Origin: an uncultured Sutterella sp.
Lineage (GTDB): Bacteria; Pseudomonadota; Gammaproteobacteria; Burkholderiales; Burkholderiaceae_F
NCBI GenBank assembly: GCA_900552915.1
Contig: USBS01000108.1
Coordinates: 1-5,842 of the forward strand
Length of the DNA: 5,842 nt
Reading direction: 5' to 3'
Both the position numbers and the translations under genes were made by a program. Numbering within the stretch: the first letter of the stretch is position 1; each line of letters starts with the position of its first letter. The notes under the pieces were generated by a model. That model was not told the origin of the DNA, made no database searches, and worked only from the letters and a program-made list of their open reading frames with translations. Of the stretch, positions 1 to 5,697 are shown piece after piece.

Positions 1-1233
1 CGACCACATCTGGTGTTCGCCCACGTCGGTTGCGTAGATCGCCTCGCCCTTGGTTTTCTGCCAGACGCGCTCGATCACGGCCTGGGGACGGATGGGACCG
101 TTTTCATCGACGTGATACTTGAGGCACTGCATGGCGCGCCAACCCTTGATGCGCTCGTTCCAGGCCGCAAGGTCCGGTTCCGAAAGGCGTTCGGTGCTCG
201 TCTCGAGCGTGTGCACCATCTCCTTTAAGACTTCATAAACGTCGCCCACGATCGGAATGTCTGTGGTGACGTTCTTGGAAATGGAACTCGGATCGATGTC
301 GATCTGAACAATCGTGTGCGGGTTGGCTTCAAAGTCGGCCGGGCATCCGATCACGCGGTCGTCGAAGCGAGCACCCACGGCAAAGAGCACGTCGCAGTGC
401 TGCATGGCCATATTGGCTTCATAAGTGCCGTGCATGCCGACCATGCCGAGGAACTTTTCGTCGCAGCCGTTGAAAGCGCCGAGTCCCATCAGAGTGGCAA
501 TGACCGGATAGCCGGTCAACTGCGCAAAGCGGTTGACGAGTTCGCTTGCCTTTGTCGAGGTCGCGCCGCCGCCGACGTACAAAAGCGGACGCTTGGCAGA
601 GAGCAGCACCTGCATCGCCTTTTTGATCTGGCCGCTGTGACCGCGCGTCACCGGGCGATAGCTTACGATGTCGCAGGTCTTCGGATATTCGAACGGGCAA
701 AGGCCGCACTGCACGTCCTTGGGTAGATCCACGAGCACCGGACCGGGACGGCCCGTGCGGGCAATGTAGAAGGCCTTCTTGATGGTTTCGGCAAGTTCGC
801 GCACATCCTTAACCAAGTAGTTGTGCTTGACGCAAGGACGCGTAATGCCCACCGTGTCGCACTCCTGGAAGGCATCGGTGCCGATGAGGCTTGTTCCGAC
901 CTGTCCGCTGAAGACGACCATCGGAATGCTGTCGGCATAGGCCGTGGCAATGCCCGTGACGGCATTGGTGGCGCCCGGGCCCGACGTTACGAGCGCAACG
1001 CCGATTTTGTCCGTGCATCGCGAATAGGCATCGGCGGCGTGCACCGCAGCCTGCTCGTGACGCACCAGCACATGCTTGAAGTACTTCTGCTTGTAGATCT
1101 CATCGTAGATCGGTAGCACCGCCCCGCCGGGGTAGCCGAACACATATTCCACCCCTTCGGCATGAAGCGCTTCGATGAGAATCTGCGCCCCCGTCATCAT
1201 GGGAGCTGCGCCGCTCTCTTCTGTGGTCTGCAT
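1..1233 (-). CDS. ilvB: Acetolactate synthase large (catalytic) subunit, N-terminal 411 residues; C-terminus beyond left edge
   Basis: This is a ThDP-dependent enzyme of branched-chain amino-acid synthesis. It condenses two pyruvates to acetolactate (valine/leucine), or pyruvate with 2-oxobutyrate (isoleucine), in the cytosol with a small regulatory subunit. Visible in order: the N-terminal ThDP domain with FGYPGGAVLPIYDE (32-45) and RHEQAA, whose Glu60 is the family's catalytic ThDP-activating glutamate; TSGPGATN (83-90); a central domain with GGGA (221-224) and GARFDDRVIG (287-296); then the start of the C-terminal ThDP domain, with ATDVGEHQMW (401-410) at the edge. Usual family length is about 550-590 residues, so roughly 150-170 are missing, including the GDG metal-binding motif. 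I chose the ATG at 1233; ATG at 1200 is a shorter alternative and an in-frame ATG at 1359 a longer one. None has a good ribosome binding site. Family context predicts ilvN and ilvC further downstream, off the left edge. Whether it is an ilvB, ilvI or ilvG type cannot be settled from a fragment. Confidence 0.95.
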   Translation of the reverse strand, partial: MQTTEESGAAPMMTGAQILIEALHAEGVEYVFGYPGGAVLPIYDEIYKQKYFKHVLVRHEQAAVHAADAYSRCTDKIGVALVTSGPGATNAVTGIATAYADSIPMVVFSGQVGTSLIGTDAFQECDTVGITRPCVKHNYLVKDVRELAETIKKAFYIARTGRPGPVLVDLPKDVQCGLCPFEYPKTCDIVSYRPVTRGHSGQIKKAMQVLLSAKRPLLYVGGGATSTKASELVNRFAQLTGYPVIATLMGLGAFNGCDEKFLGMVGMHGTYEANMAMQHCDVLFAVGARFDDRVIGCPADFEANPHTIVQIDIDPSSISKNVTTDIPIVGDVYEVLKEMVHTLETSTERLSEPDLAAWNERIKGWRAMQCLKYHVDENGPIRPQAVIERVWQKTKGEAIYATDVGEHQMWS

Positions 1234-1421
1234 AGGAATAACGGTTTCCCTGTTGAATTCGCATCCAAGGCGTCCTTGGCCTTCGAATGCGCTTTGCGAC
1301 TCGAGAAGGTCGCTGGCAAACCTGATCTTTACGGGCGGCATGCGCAGATTGGCGCGCATTGATGAGCCGGTTGGAAACCGTTCGCCGACCGCCTCTGCGG
1401 TAACAGGAGACGTCCGAAGGC

Positions 1422-1457
1422 GCGTTGTGTGCCTTGGTATGCATGAATGCACAACGC
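1422..1457. other. Hairpin in the presumed ilvB leader
   Basis: GCGTTGTG (1422-1429) pairs perfectly with CACAACGC (1450-1457), and two G-T wobbles can extend the stem to 10 bp, leaving a loop of about 16 bases. On the plus strand a TTTT run (1458-1461) follows, giving a weak terminator look, but no plus-strand gene lies upstream. On the minus strand it would sit at the very start of the ilvB leader. The role is unknown. Confidence 0.4.
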
Positions 1458-1464
1458 TTTTGCG

Positions 1465-1494
1465 ACTGTATCTCCTTTTCAAATTGAAAAACAA
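1465..1494 (-). promoter_or_regulatory. Candidate ilvB promoter (TTGTTT - 18 - TACAGT)
   Basis: Reading the minus strand, a -35-like TTGTTT (1494-1489) and a -10-like TACAGT (1470-1465) are separated by 18 bases. This would start transcription near 1459 and give a leader of about 225 bases before the chosen ilvB start. The spacer is occupied by the 15-bp palindrome. Each hexamer matches the sigma-70 consensus only partly, so this is a candidate only. Confidence 0.35.
1476..1490. promoter_or_regulatory. Perfect 15-bp palindrome, candidate operator
   Basis: TTTTCAAATTGAAAA is a perfect inverted repeat of two 7-base arms around a central A. It falls inside the spacer of a candidate ilvB promoter, where a repressor would block RNA polymerase. 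I cannot assign it to a regulator; it does not resemble the Lrp consensus as I know it. An AT-rich palindrome can also arise by chance in such a region. Confidence 0.4.
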
Positions 1495-1519
1495 GTGCTT
1501 GCCGACAAAGTTCTAAGCA

Positions 1520-1546
1520 ACTTTACGGGTTTTAAGCTTTTGTCAA
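1520..1546 (-). promoter_or_regulatory. Alternative ilvB promoter with perfect -35 TTGACA
   Basis: On the minus strand a perfect -35 hexamer TTGACA lies at 1546-1541. The best -10 candidate is TAAAGT at 1525-1520, but the spacer is only 15 bases, shorter than the preferred 17. At the ideal spacing the hexamer is AAGTTG, which is poor. The -35 is striking; the pairing is uncertain. Confidence 0.3.
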
Positions 1547-1743
1547 ATGCGGTAAGATGCCGATCTTAGGGAGATTTTCTTAGGCCAATTGAGACAATCG
1601 CGCTGCCGCAGACGTCCTTTACGGTTGCAGGCAGCTTTTTTCTTTCGGCTCATCTGCTTTTGCCTCACCCTTGCATCTATCGTAAAACGCGGGGCTGCGG
1701 CGCTTCTTCCCTCCTTTTACTTACAACAAAAAATCAAACCAAC

Positions 1744-3075
1744 ATGGCGACCACTGCAACAACCTGGGGCTCCCGCATCGGATTTATTCTCGCGGGCGCA
1801 GGCTCGGCAATCGGCTTGGGATCAATCTGGAAGTTCCCGTTCTGGGCCGGCATCAACGGCGGCTCGGGCTTCATCATCCCCTACATCCTCTTTACGTTTA
1901 CGATCGGCATCACGCTTTTGATTGCCGAACTCGTCGTGGGACGCGCCGGCCGCGGCTCGGCCTTCAACGCGCTTAAGAAACTCGGAGGCCCCGCCTTCAC
2001 CGTCATGGGCGGCATCGCGGTGCTCACCTCCTTCGTCATTCTTTCCTACTACTCGGTTGTGGGCGGCTGGTGCGTGAAGTACCTCGTCGACAGCATCATC
2101 GGAAACGCAGTGACGAGCGACCCGAAGGCGCTGCAGGCTACCTTCGGCAATCTCGTAAGCGACGGCATTGCCAATTCCCTCTGGCACATGTCGTTTCTGA
2201 CGCTCACCTGCGGCGTCGTGGCCGCCGGCGTTGTGAACGGCATCGAACGCCTCTCGAAATATCTACTGCCGACGCTCTTCATTCTGATGATTGTCATCAT
2301 GGTGCGTTCGCTGTCGCTGCCGGGCGCCATGGAAGGCGTGACGTTCCTCTTTGACTTCAGCTTCGACAAGCTCACCTGGATGGGCGTTTTAAATGCCATG
2401 GGCTTTACCTTCTTCAGCCTGTCTCTTGGCTGCGGCATCATGGTGACCTACGGCGCCTATCTCAAGCCCTCCACCGACATTCCCAATTCGTCGCTGTGGA
2501 TTGCGTACCTTGCCATTCAAACGGCGCTTCTTGCCGGTCTCATGATCATGCCCGCGGTTTTTGCCATGGGGCAGGATCCCAACGCTGGACCGGGTCTGGT
2601 GTTCGTAACGATTCCGTTCATCTTCTCGCAAATTCCGTTCGGCTGGTTCTTCATGATCCTCTTTAACGTGTGTCTGCTGGTGGCGGCTTTGACGAGCTCC
2701 GTGTCGCTGCTTGAAGTCTGCATTGCCTACCTGCAGAACGAATGGAACATGAAGCGCCTGACGGCTTCGGTACTGTGCTACGTCGGTCTGGGGCTTTTGG
2801 GCATTGTCTCAGCCCTGTCGTTTGGCGTTTGGTCGGATATGACCATCTTCGGCCGCATCTTCTTCGACTTCCTCGACTGGTTCTGCTCGAACATCATGAT
2901 GCCGCTGGGCGGCCTTTCGATTGCAATTCTTGCGGGCTGGAAGGCCTGGAACTCCACCTACGTGCAGGTCAATCTCGTTAAGAACTACGGGCCTGCCGCC
3001 AACGCCTTCATCAAATTCTCGCTGCGATTCCTCGCCCCGATTCTCGTACTCGTGGTGATCGCAACGGGCGTGTAA
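1744..3075 (+). CDS. Sodium-dependent transporter, NSS/SNF family (tandem copy 1), 443 aa
   Basis: An inner-membrane secondary transporter of the neurotransmitter:sodium symporter family (LeuT fold), which in bacteria usually takes up amino acids with Na+. The family signature is the TM1 stretch with GSAIGLGSIWKFP (20-32), followed by NGG (38-40). Others are AELVVGR ending TM2 (61-67), SYYS in TM3 (101-104), FFSLSLG in the unwound TM6 (223-229), DPNAGPGL in the extracellular loop (278-285) and ALTSS in TM8 (315-319). I count about 11 membrane segments, as in the bacterial members Tyt1 and MhsT rather than the 12 of LeuT. By hand alignment to LeuT, Na2 ligands are kept (Gly20, Ile23, Ala314, Thr317, Ser318), but Na1 ligands Asn27 and Asn286 are Ser27 and Ala257. 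The LeuT pocket Phe259 is Cys230. The frame extends up to an ATG at 1660, but family N-termini begin just before WGSRIGF, so 1744 is chosen although no Shine-Dalgarno precedes it. Substrate unknown; an amino acid is most likely. Confidence 0.93.
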   Translation: MATTATTWGSRIGFILAGAGSAIGLGSIWKFPFWAGINGGSGFIIPYILFTFTIGITLLIAELVVGRAGRGSAFNALKKLGGPAFTVMGGIAVLTSFVILSYYSVVGGWCVKYLVDSIIGNAVTSDPKALQATFGNLVSDGIANSLWHMSFLTLTCGVVAAGVVNGIERLSKYLLPTLFILMIVIMVRSLSLPGAMEGVTFLFDFSFDKLTWMGVLNAMGFTFFSLSLGCGIMVTYGAYLKPSTDIPNSSLWIAYLAIQTALLAGLMIMPAVFAMGQDPNAGPGLVFVTIPFIFSQIPFGWFFMILFNVCLLVAALTSSVSLLEVCIAYLQNEWNMKRLTASVLCYVGLGLLGIVSALSFGVWSDMTIFGRIFFDFLDWFCSNIMMPLGGLSIAILAGWKAWNSTYVQVNLVKNYGPAANAFIKFSLRFLAPILVLVVIATGV

Positions 3076-3097
3076 TTTTTGAGTCGGCATCCGCATG

Positions 3098-3138
3098 AGG
3101 CCGCAGCGCGAATACCGAACGTGCTGCGGCTTTCTCGT
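3098..3138 (+). terminator. Rho-independent-type terminator after symporter copy 1
   Basis: The stem GCCGCAGCGCG (3100-3110) pairs with CGTGCTGCGGC (3120-3130): 11 bp with one G-U, around a 9-base loop AATACCGAA. It is followed by the T-rich tract TTTCTCGTT. It begins about 23 bases after the stop codon. The U-tract is modest, so some readthrough into the second symporter is possible. Confidence 0.65.
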
Positions 3139-3190
3139 TGCGGAAACATGCATCTTGCGGCGTTTTGCCTAGAGCTATTTCCTTCGAAAA

Positions 3191-3199
3191 TGCTATAAA
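3191..3199 (+). promoter_or_regulatory. Extended -10 promoter for symporter copy 2
   Basis: TGCTATAAA is a textbook extended -10 element (TG, one base, then TATAAA at 3194-3199). No convincing -35 lies 16-18 bases upstream, which the extended element can compensate for. Transcription would start near 3206, giving a leader of about 70 bases. With the terminator upstream, this makes the second symporter an independent transcription unit. Confidence 0.55.
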
Positions 3200-3214
3200 G
3201 GTGCATCGGCAAGC

Positions 3215-3250
3215 CCGCGGACCGATTGCGGTCGCGGACTTTCCTTTTTA
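3215..3250 (+). other. Leader hairpin plus pyrimidine tract upstream of symporter copy 2
   Basis: In the 5' leader, CCGCG-ACCG (3215-3224, with bulged G3220) pairs with CGGTCGCGG (3229-3237) around the tetraloop ATTG: nine GC-rich pairs. After two bases comes CTTTCCTTTTT. This resembles a terminator or attenuator placed between the promoter and the start codon at 3275. It could instead be a second terminator for the upstream unit, or an mRNA-stabilising stem. I see no known riboswitch. Confidence 0.45.
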
Positions 3251-3274
3251 AAAGAATATTTCTGGGACAACTAC

Positions 3275-4615
3275 ATGTCTGACAACAGATCAACTTGGAC
3301 GAGCCGCCTCGGCTTTATTCTCGCAAGTGCGGGCGCCGCAATCGGCCTCGGAGCCATCTGGAAGTTTCCGTATCTTGCGGGCACCAACGGCGGCAGCGTC
3401 TTCATGTTCCCCTACATCATTCTCTCCTTCACGATCGGTCTGGTGCTGCTGATTGCCGAAGTGGGCCTCGGGCGCACCGGCAAGGGCTGCATCGTCACGG
3501 CCTATCGCGCGATCGCCGGCAAGAACTGGACCGTTTGGGGCTATTTGGGTGTTCTCACGGGCTTTATGGTGCTCTGCTTTTATTCCACCATCGGCGGCTG
3601 GACGCTCTCGTACCTGCTCGACTCGATGATGGGCCGCGGGCTCGTTTCCAATCAGGAAGAACTAGGTGCCTTATTCGGCGGTCTTGTGTCGAGCCCCGTC
3701 AAGAGCATGGGTTTTCAGGCTCTCTTTCTTTTTCTGACAGGCTGGGTTGTTGCCTACGAAATCAGCCGCGGCATCGAAAAGATTTCAAAGGTGCTCATGC
3801 CCCTGCTGCTCGTACTCGTCTTCGTCGTGATCATTCGCGGCGTGACGCTGCCGGGTGCTTCCGAAGGGCTTGCCTATCTCTTTAGCTGGAATCCGGACGC
3901 CTTCAGCTGGCAGAGTCTGCTCTCGGCCATGGGCTTTACGTTCTTTTCACTTTGCATCGGCTGCGGCTGCATGCTCACCTACGGCTCCTATCTCTCGCAG
4001 GACTCGAACCTCATCAACGGTTGCGCCTGGATTACGTTTTTGGCGACGGCCGCTTCGATTCTCGGCGGCCTCATGATCATGCCGGCCGTGTTTGCGTTCA
4101 ATCTTGATCCGTCTGCGGGCCCGGGCCTCACGTTCATGACGATGCCCGTCGTGTTTGCGCAGCTGCCCTTCGGCCAGCTCTTTGCCTTTGCGTTTTACGC
4201 CTGCCTGGCAGTGGCAGCCATCACAAGCTCGGTGTCGCTGCTTGAGCTCGTCGTGGCATTCCTGGTCGACGAACTCAAGATGCGCCGCGTGACGGCCTCC
4301 GTTGTGAGCTGCGTGGCTTTGCTCATCGTGGGTTCGCTCTGCACGCTCTCCTTCGGGCCGCTTGCGGACTACAAACCCATGTTCAACCGCACCTTCTTCG
4401 ATTTGTTCGACTACTTCACAAGCAACCTGTCGCTTCCGATCGGAGGGCTTGTGATCTGTGCTCTCGTGGGCGTCAAGCGCTGGGGCATGATGAAGGAAGA
4501 AATCCGCATGGGATCGAACACTTCCGAATCTCTGATGTCGGTCTTCCGCGGCATTCTCACCGTGGGCTGCCCGGTGCTGATTCTCGTGGTGCTTATCTCG
4601 GGCATTCTGCCGTAA
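3275..4615 (+). CDS. Sodium-dependent transporter, NSS/SNF family (tandem copy 2), 446 aa
   Basis: A paralogue of the preceding symporter with the same fold and predicted inner-membrane Na+-coupled uptake role. It aligns without gaps to copy 1 over residues 1-360, with 181 identities by hand count (about 50%); a single-residue insertion follows near 365. Signature stretches are GAAIGLGAIWKFPY (20-33), AEVGLGR (61-67), FYS (102-104), FFSLCIG (223-229), DPSAGPGL (278-285) and AITSS (315-319). About 11 membrane segments are visible. As in copy 1, the Na2 residues are present (Gly20, Ile23, Ala314, Thr317, Ser318), whereas the positions of LeuT Asn27 and Asn286 are Ala27 and Ala257. The substrate-pocket region differs from copy 1 at residue 21 (Ala for Ser) and 227 (Cys for Ser), so the copies may differ in specificity. 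The ATG at 3275 is preceded by a weak GGGAC (3264-3268) and places WTSRLGF where the family begins. Substrate unknown. Confidence 0.94.
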   Translation: MSDNRSTWTSRLGFILASAGAAIGLGAIWKFPYLAGTNGGSVFMFPYIILSFTIGLVLLIAEVGLGRTGKGCIVTAYRAIAGKNWTVWGYLGVLTGFMVLCFYSTIGGWTLSYLLDSMMGRGLVSNQEELGALFGGLVSSPVKSMGFQALFLFLTGWVVAYEISRGIEKISKVLMPLLLVLVFVVIIRGVTLPGASEGLAYLFSWNPDAFSWQSLLSAMGFTFFSLCIGCGCMLTYGSYLSQDSNLINGCAWITFLATAASILGGLMIMPAVFAFNLDPSAGPGLTFMTMPVVFAQLPFGQLFAFAFYACLAVAAITSSVSLLELVVAFLVDELKMRRVTASVVSCVALLIVGSLCTLSFGPLADYKPMFNRTFFDLFDYFTSNLSLPIGGLVICALVGVKRWGMMKEEIRMGSNTSESLMSVFRGILTVGCPVLILVVLISGILP

Positions 4616-4641
4616 GTTCCGAAGCGGACCTACGTCTGCGC

Positions 4642-4678
4642 AAAACGGCGCTTTCTCAAGTTGGGAAAGCGCCGTTTT
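4642..4678. terminator. Bidirectional terminator between convergent genes
   Basis: Perfect 14-bp arms AAAACGGCGCTTTC (4642-4655) and GAAAGCGCCGTTTT (4665-4678) flank a 9-base loop. T-rich sequence follows on the plus strand (TTTTCGTTTGTGTTTT), and the A-run at 4642-4645 supplies a U-tract on the minus strand. It lies 26 bases after the symporter stop and 21 bases beyond the methyltransferase stop, so it serves both converging genes. Confidence 0.9.
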
Positions 4679-4699
4679 CGTTTGTGTTTTGGAAATTTG

Positions 4700-5503
4700 T
4701 CAGTCGCCGGCAAGCAGTCTGCGGCGGCGCTGCTCAAACAAACAGACAGCCGCTGCGGCTCCGACGTTTAACGACTCACATGCCTCTTCAATCGGAATGA
4801 GGTAGCGCTCGTCGGCAACATTAAGAGCCCGCATCGACAAGCCCGGGCCTTCGGCGCCCATCATCCACACGACGGGCCCCTTTTCCCAGCCGGGCGTTCT
4901 GAAGAGATCCAATCCGCCTCGTGCATCGGCTGCAAGCACGCGACCGGCAAAAAGCGTGTGGATTTCTTCAGCCGAAACATTGTCGTAAAGCTTGGCGCTG
5001 AAGTGCGCACCCATGCCGGCACGCAGGACCTTGGGAGCCCAAAAACCGGCCGAACCGGAACTTGCAGCAATGTGACGGACCCCCGCAGCCAGAGCCGTAC
5101 GAATGAGCGTACCCATGTTGCCCGCGTCCTGCACTCCGTCCAGATACAGCGCATCTTCGGCAATCGGCTGCATCGGGCGCTCGGCAAAGGCGCACGCAAC
5201 TTCAACCATGATGCCCGTACCGTTTTCGACGGGACATACGGCGTCGTAGAGTTTGTCGGACACAACAAGAAGTCTGGCGCCGGTGATATCGGCTACGCGT
5301 TCGGCCAATTCGACAGCCTCGGCATGAACGTTGTTTTCCCTCACGATGACGGCGCGCGTTTCGGGGCGCTTTTCACAGATCACTTCGGCCAGATGAATGC
5401 CCTCGGCCAGAGTCGAACCGATCTTTCGGGCTCCTCTCGGATGCTCGGCGATTTTGCGCCAGCGCTTGATGTTTTCATTGGCTGCGGAGTTGATGACCGT
5501 CAT
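4700..5503 (-). CDS. SpoU/TrmH-family RNA 2'-O-ribose methyltransferase, 267 aa
   Basis: A SAM-dependent SPOUT-class methyltransferase predicted to methylate a ribose 2'-OH in rRNA or tRNA. The N-terminal part (about 1-105) looks like the SpoU substrate-binding domain, starting with NIKRWRKIAEHPRGARK (11-27). The C-terminal trefoil-knot domain shows all three family motifs. Motif 1 is LDGVQDAGNMGTLIRTA (121-137), with Asn129 and the conserved catalytic-type Arg135. Motif 2 is MMGAEGPGLS (214-223). Motif 3 is IPIEEACESLNVGAAAAV (236-253), where Asn246 and the preceding loop form the knot that binds SAM. Length is normal for the family. The frame runs up to an ATG at 5578, but residues before 5503 are Arg/Ser/Thr-rich and unlike the family, and the protein reads naturally from MTVINSAANENIK; hence start 5503, without a clear Shine-Dalgarno. 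It is oriented towards the symporters. The target nucleotide cannot be deduced, so no symbol (rlmB, tsnR, etc.) is given. Confidence 0.9.
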   Translation of the reverse strand: MTVINSAANENIKRWRKIAEHPRGARKIGSTLAEGIHLAEVICEKRPETRAVIVRENNVHAEAVELAERVADITGARLLVVSDKLYDAVCPVENGTGIMVEVACAFAERPMQPIAEDALYLDGVQDAGNMGTLIRTALAAGVRHIAASSGSAGFWAPKVLRAGMGAHFSAKLYDNVSAEEIHTLFAGRVLAADARGGLDLFRTPGWEKGPVVWMMGAEGPGLSMRALNVADERYLIPIEEACESLNVGAAAAVCLFEQRRRRLLAGD

Positions 5504-5539
5504 GAATATGCTGTGTGTAGAAAAACGGGAACGGCGCGT

Positions 5540-5545
5540 ATTGTA
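5540..5545 (-). promoter_or_regulatory. Candidate -10 box for the methyltransferase gene
   Basis: On the minus strand TACAAT (5545-5540) matches five of six bases of the -10 consensus and would start transcription near 5533, about 30 bases before the start codon. No -35 match is found at 16-18 bases spacing, and there is no TG extension, so support is limited. Confidence 0.35.
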
Positions 5546-5658
5546 TCGTCGTGCGGACCGGTTCTGCGCAGTTTGCAAAAAATCACAGCTTCATCTTGAG
5601 AACGCACCAATACAGTGCATACCAGACATGCAAAATTCGGCAGGGAATTTCTTAAGAT

Positions 5659-5697
5659 TGTGAAATGTTTGACTTAGATCAAATTGATAATTTCACA
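5659..5697. repeat. Outer inverted repeat flanking the FNR-like site
   Basis: TGTGAAAT (5659-5666) is repeated inverted as ATTTCACA (5690-5697), eight perfect pairs enclosing the FNR-like box. The spacing of the TGTGA/TCACA cores (29 bases) is far too wide for a single CRP site. No U-tract follows on either strand, so it is not a typical terminator. It may be a composite operator. Confidence 0.4.
5669..5682. promoter_or_regulatory. FNR-like binding site
   Basis: TTGAC-TTAG-ATCAA matches the FNR consensus TTGAT-N4-ATCAA at nine of ten defined positions. FNR/ANR-type regulators switch transcription on loss of oxygen. The site lies just past the stop of the right-edge minus-strand reading frame and 166 bases upstream of the methyltransferase start. 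The second half-site also forms the overlapping palindrome ATCAAATTGAT (5678-5688). Which gene it controls is unclear. Confidence 0.5.

Larger units (their letters stand above)
1234..1743. other. Divergent intergenic control region between ilvB and the first symporter
   Basis: About 510 bases without a convincing gene separate the divergent ilvB (minus) and symporter (plus) genes. The stretch 1450-1600 is clearly more AT-rich than the genes and holds the promoter-like sequences listed separately. The minus frame of ilvB stays open from its start up to 1512. I could not find a leader peptide rich in Ile/Leu/Val codons, nor a typical ilv attenuator. On the plus strand TCTTAGG occurs twice (1564-1570 and 1578-1584, 14-base period). 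The 5' region of the symporter, 1590-1743, shows no clear structure. Its last 25 bases are A/C-rich and carry no Shine-Dalgarno sequence. Confidence 0.7.

Noticed and set aside
316..726. Plus-strand open reading frame of 136 codons
   Set aside because: It lies wholly antisense to the well-conserved ilvB coding sequence and shows no recognisable motif; open by GC-rich codon bias.
1100..1444. Minus-strand frame with an ATG at 1444, considered as a branched-chain leader peptide
   Set aside because: The translation is Arg/Ser/His-rich without runs of Ile, Leu or Val codons, and it overlaps ilvB out of frame.
1660..1743. Upstream start giving symporter copy 1 a 28-residue extension
   Set aside because: The extension (MPHPCIYRKTRGCG and onward) has no counterpart in copy 2, which begins just before the conserved WxSRxGF, and no ribosome binding site precedes it.
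3295..3885. Plus-strand open reading frame of 196 codons overlapping symporter copy 2 in another frame
   Set aside because: Arg/His/Ser-rich out-of-frame translation of a conserved transporter gene; no independent start signal.
5504..5578. Upstream start giving the methyltransferase 25 more residues
   Set aside because: The added residues are low-complexity Arg/Ser/Thr-rich and overlap the candidate -10 box; family N-termini fit the start at 5503.
4958..5599. Plus-strand open reading frame of 213 codons
   Set aside because: Antisense to the SpoU methyltransferase, whose three motifs are intact; the frame runs through its promoter region and has no family features.
5659..5697. CRP site formed by TGTGA and TCACA
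   Set aside because: The half-sites are 29 bases apart instead of the 6 required for one CRP dimer site.
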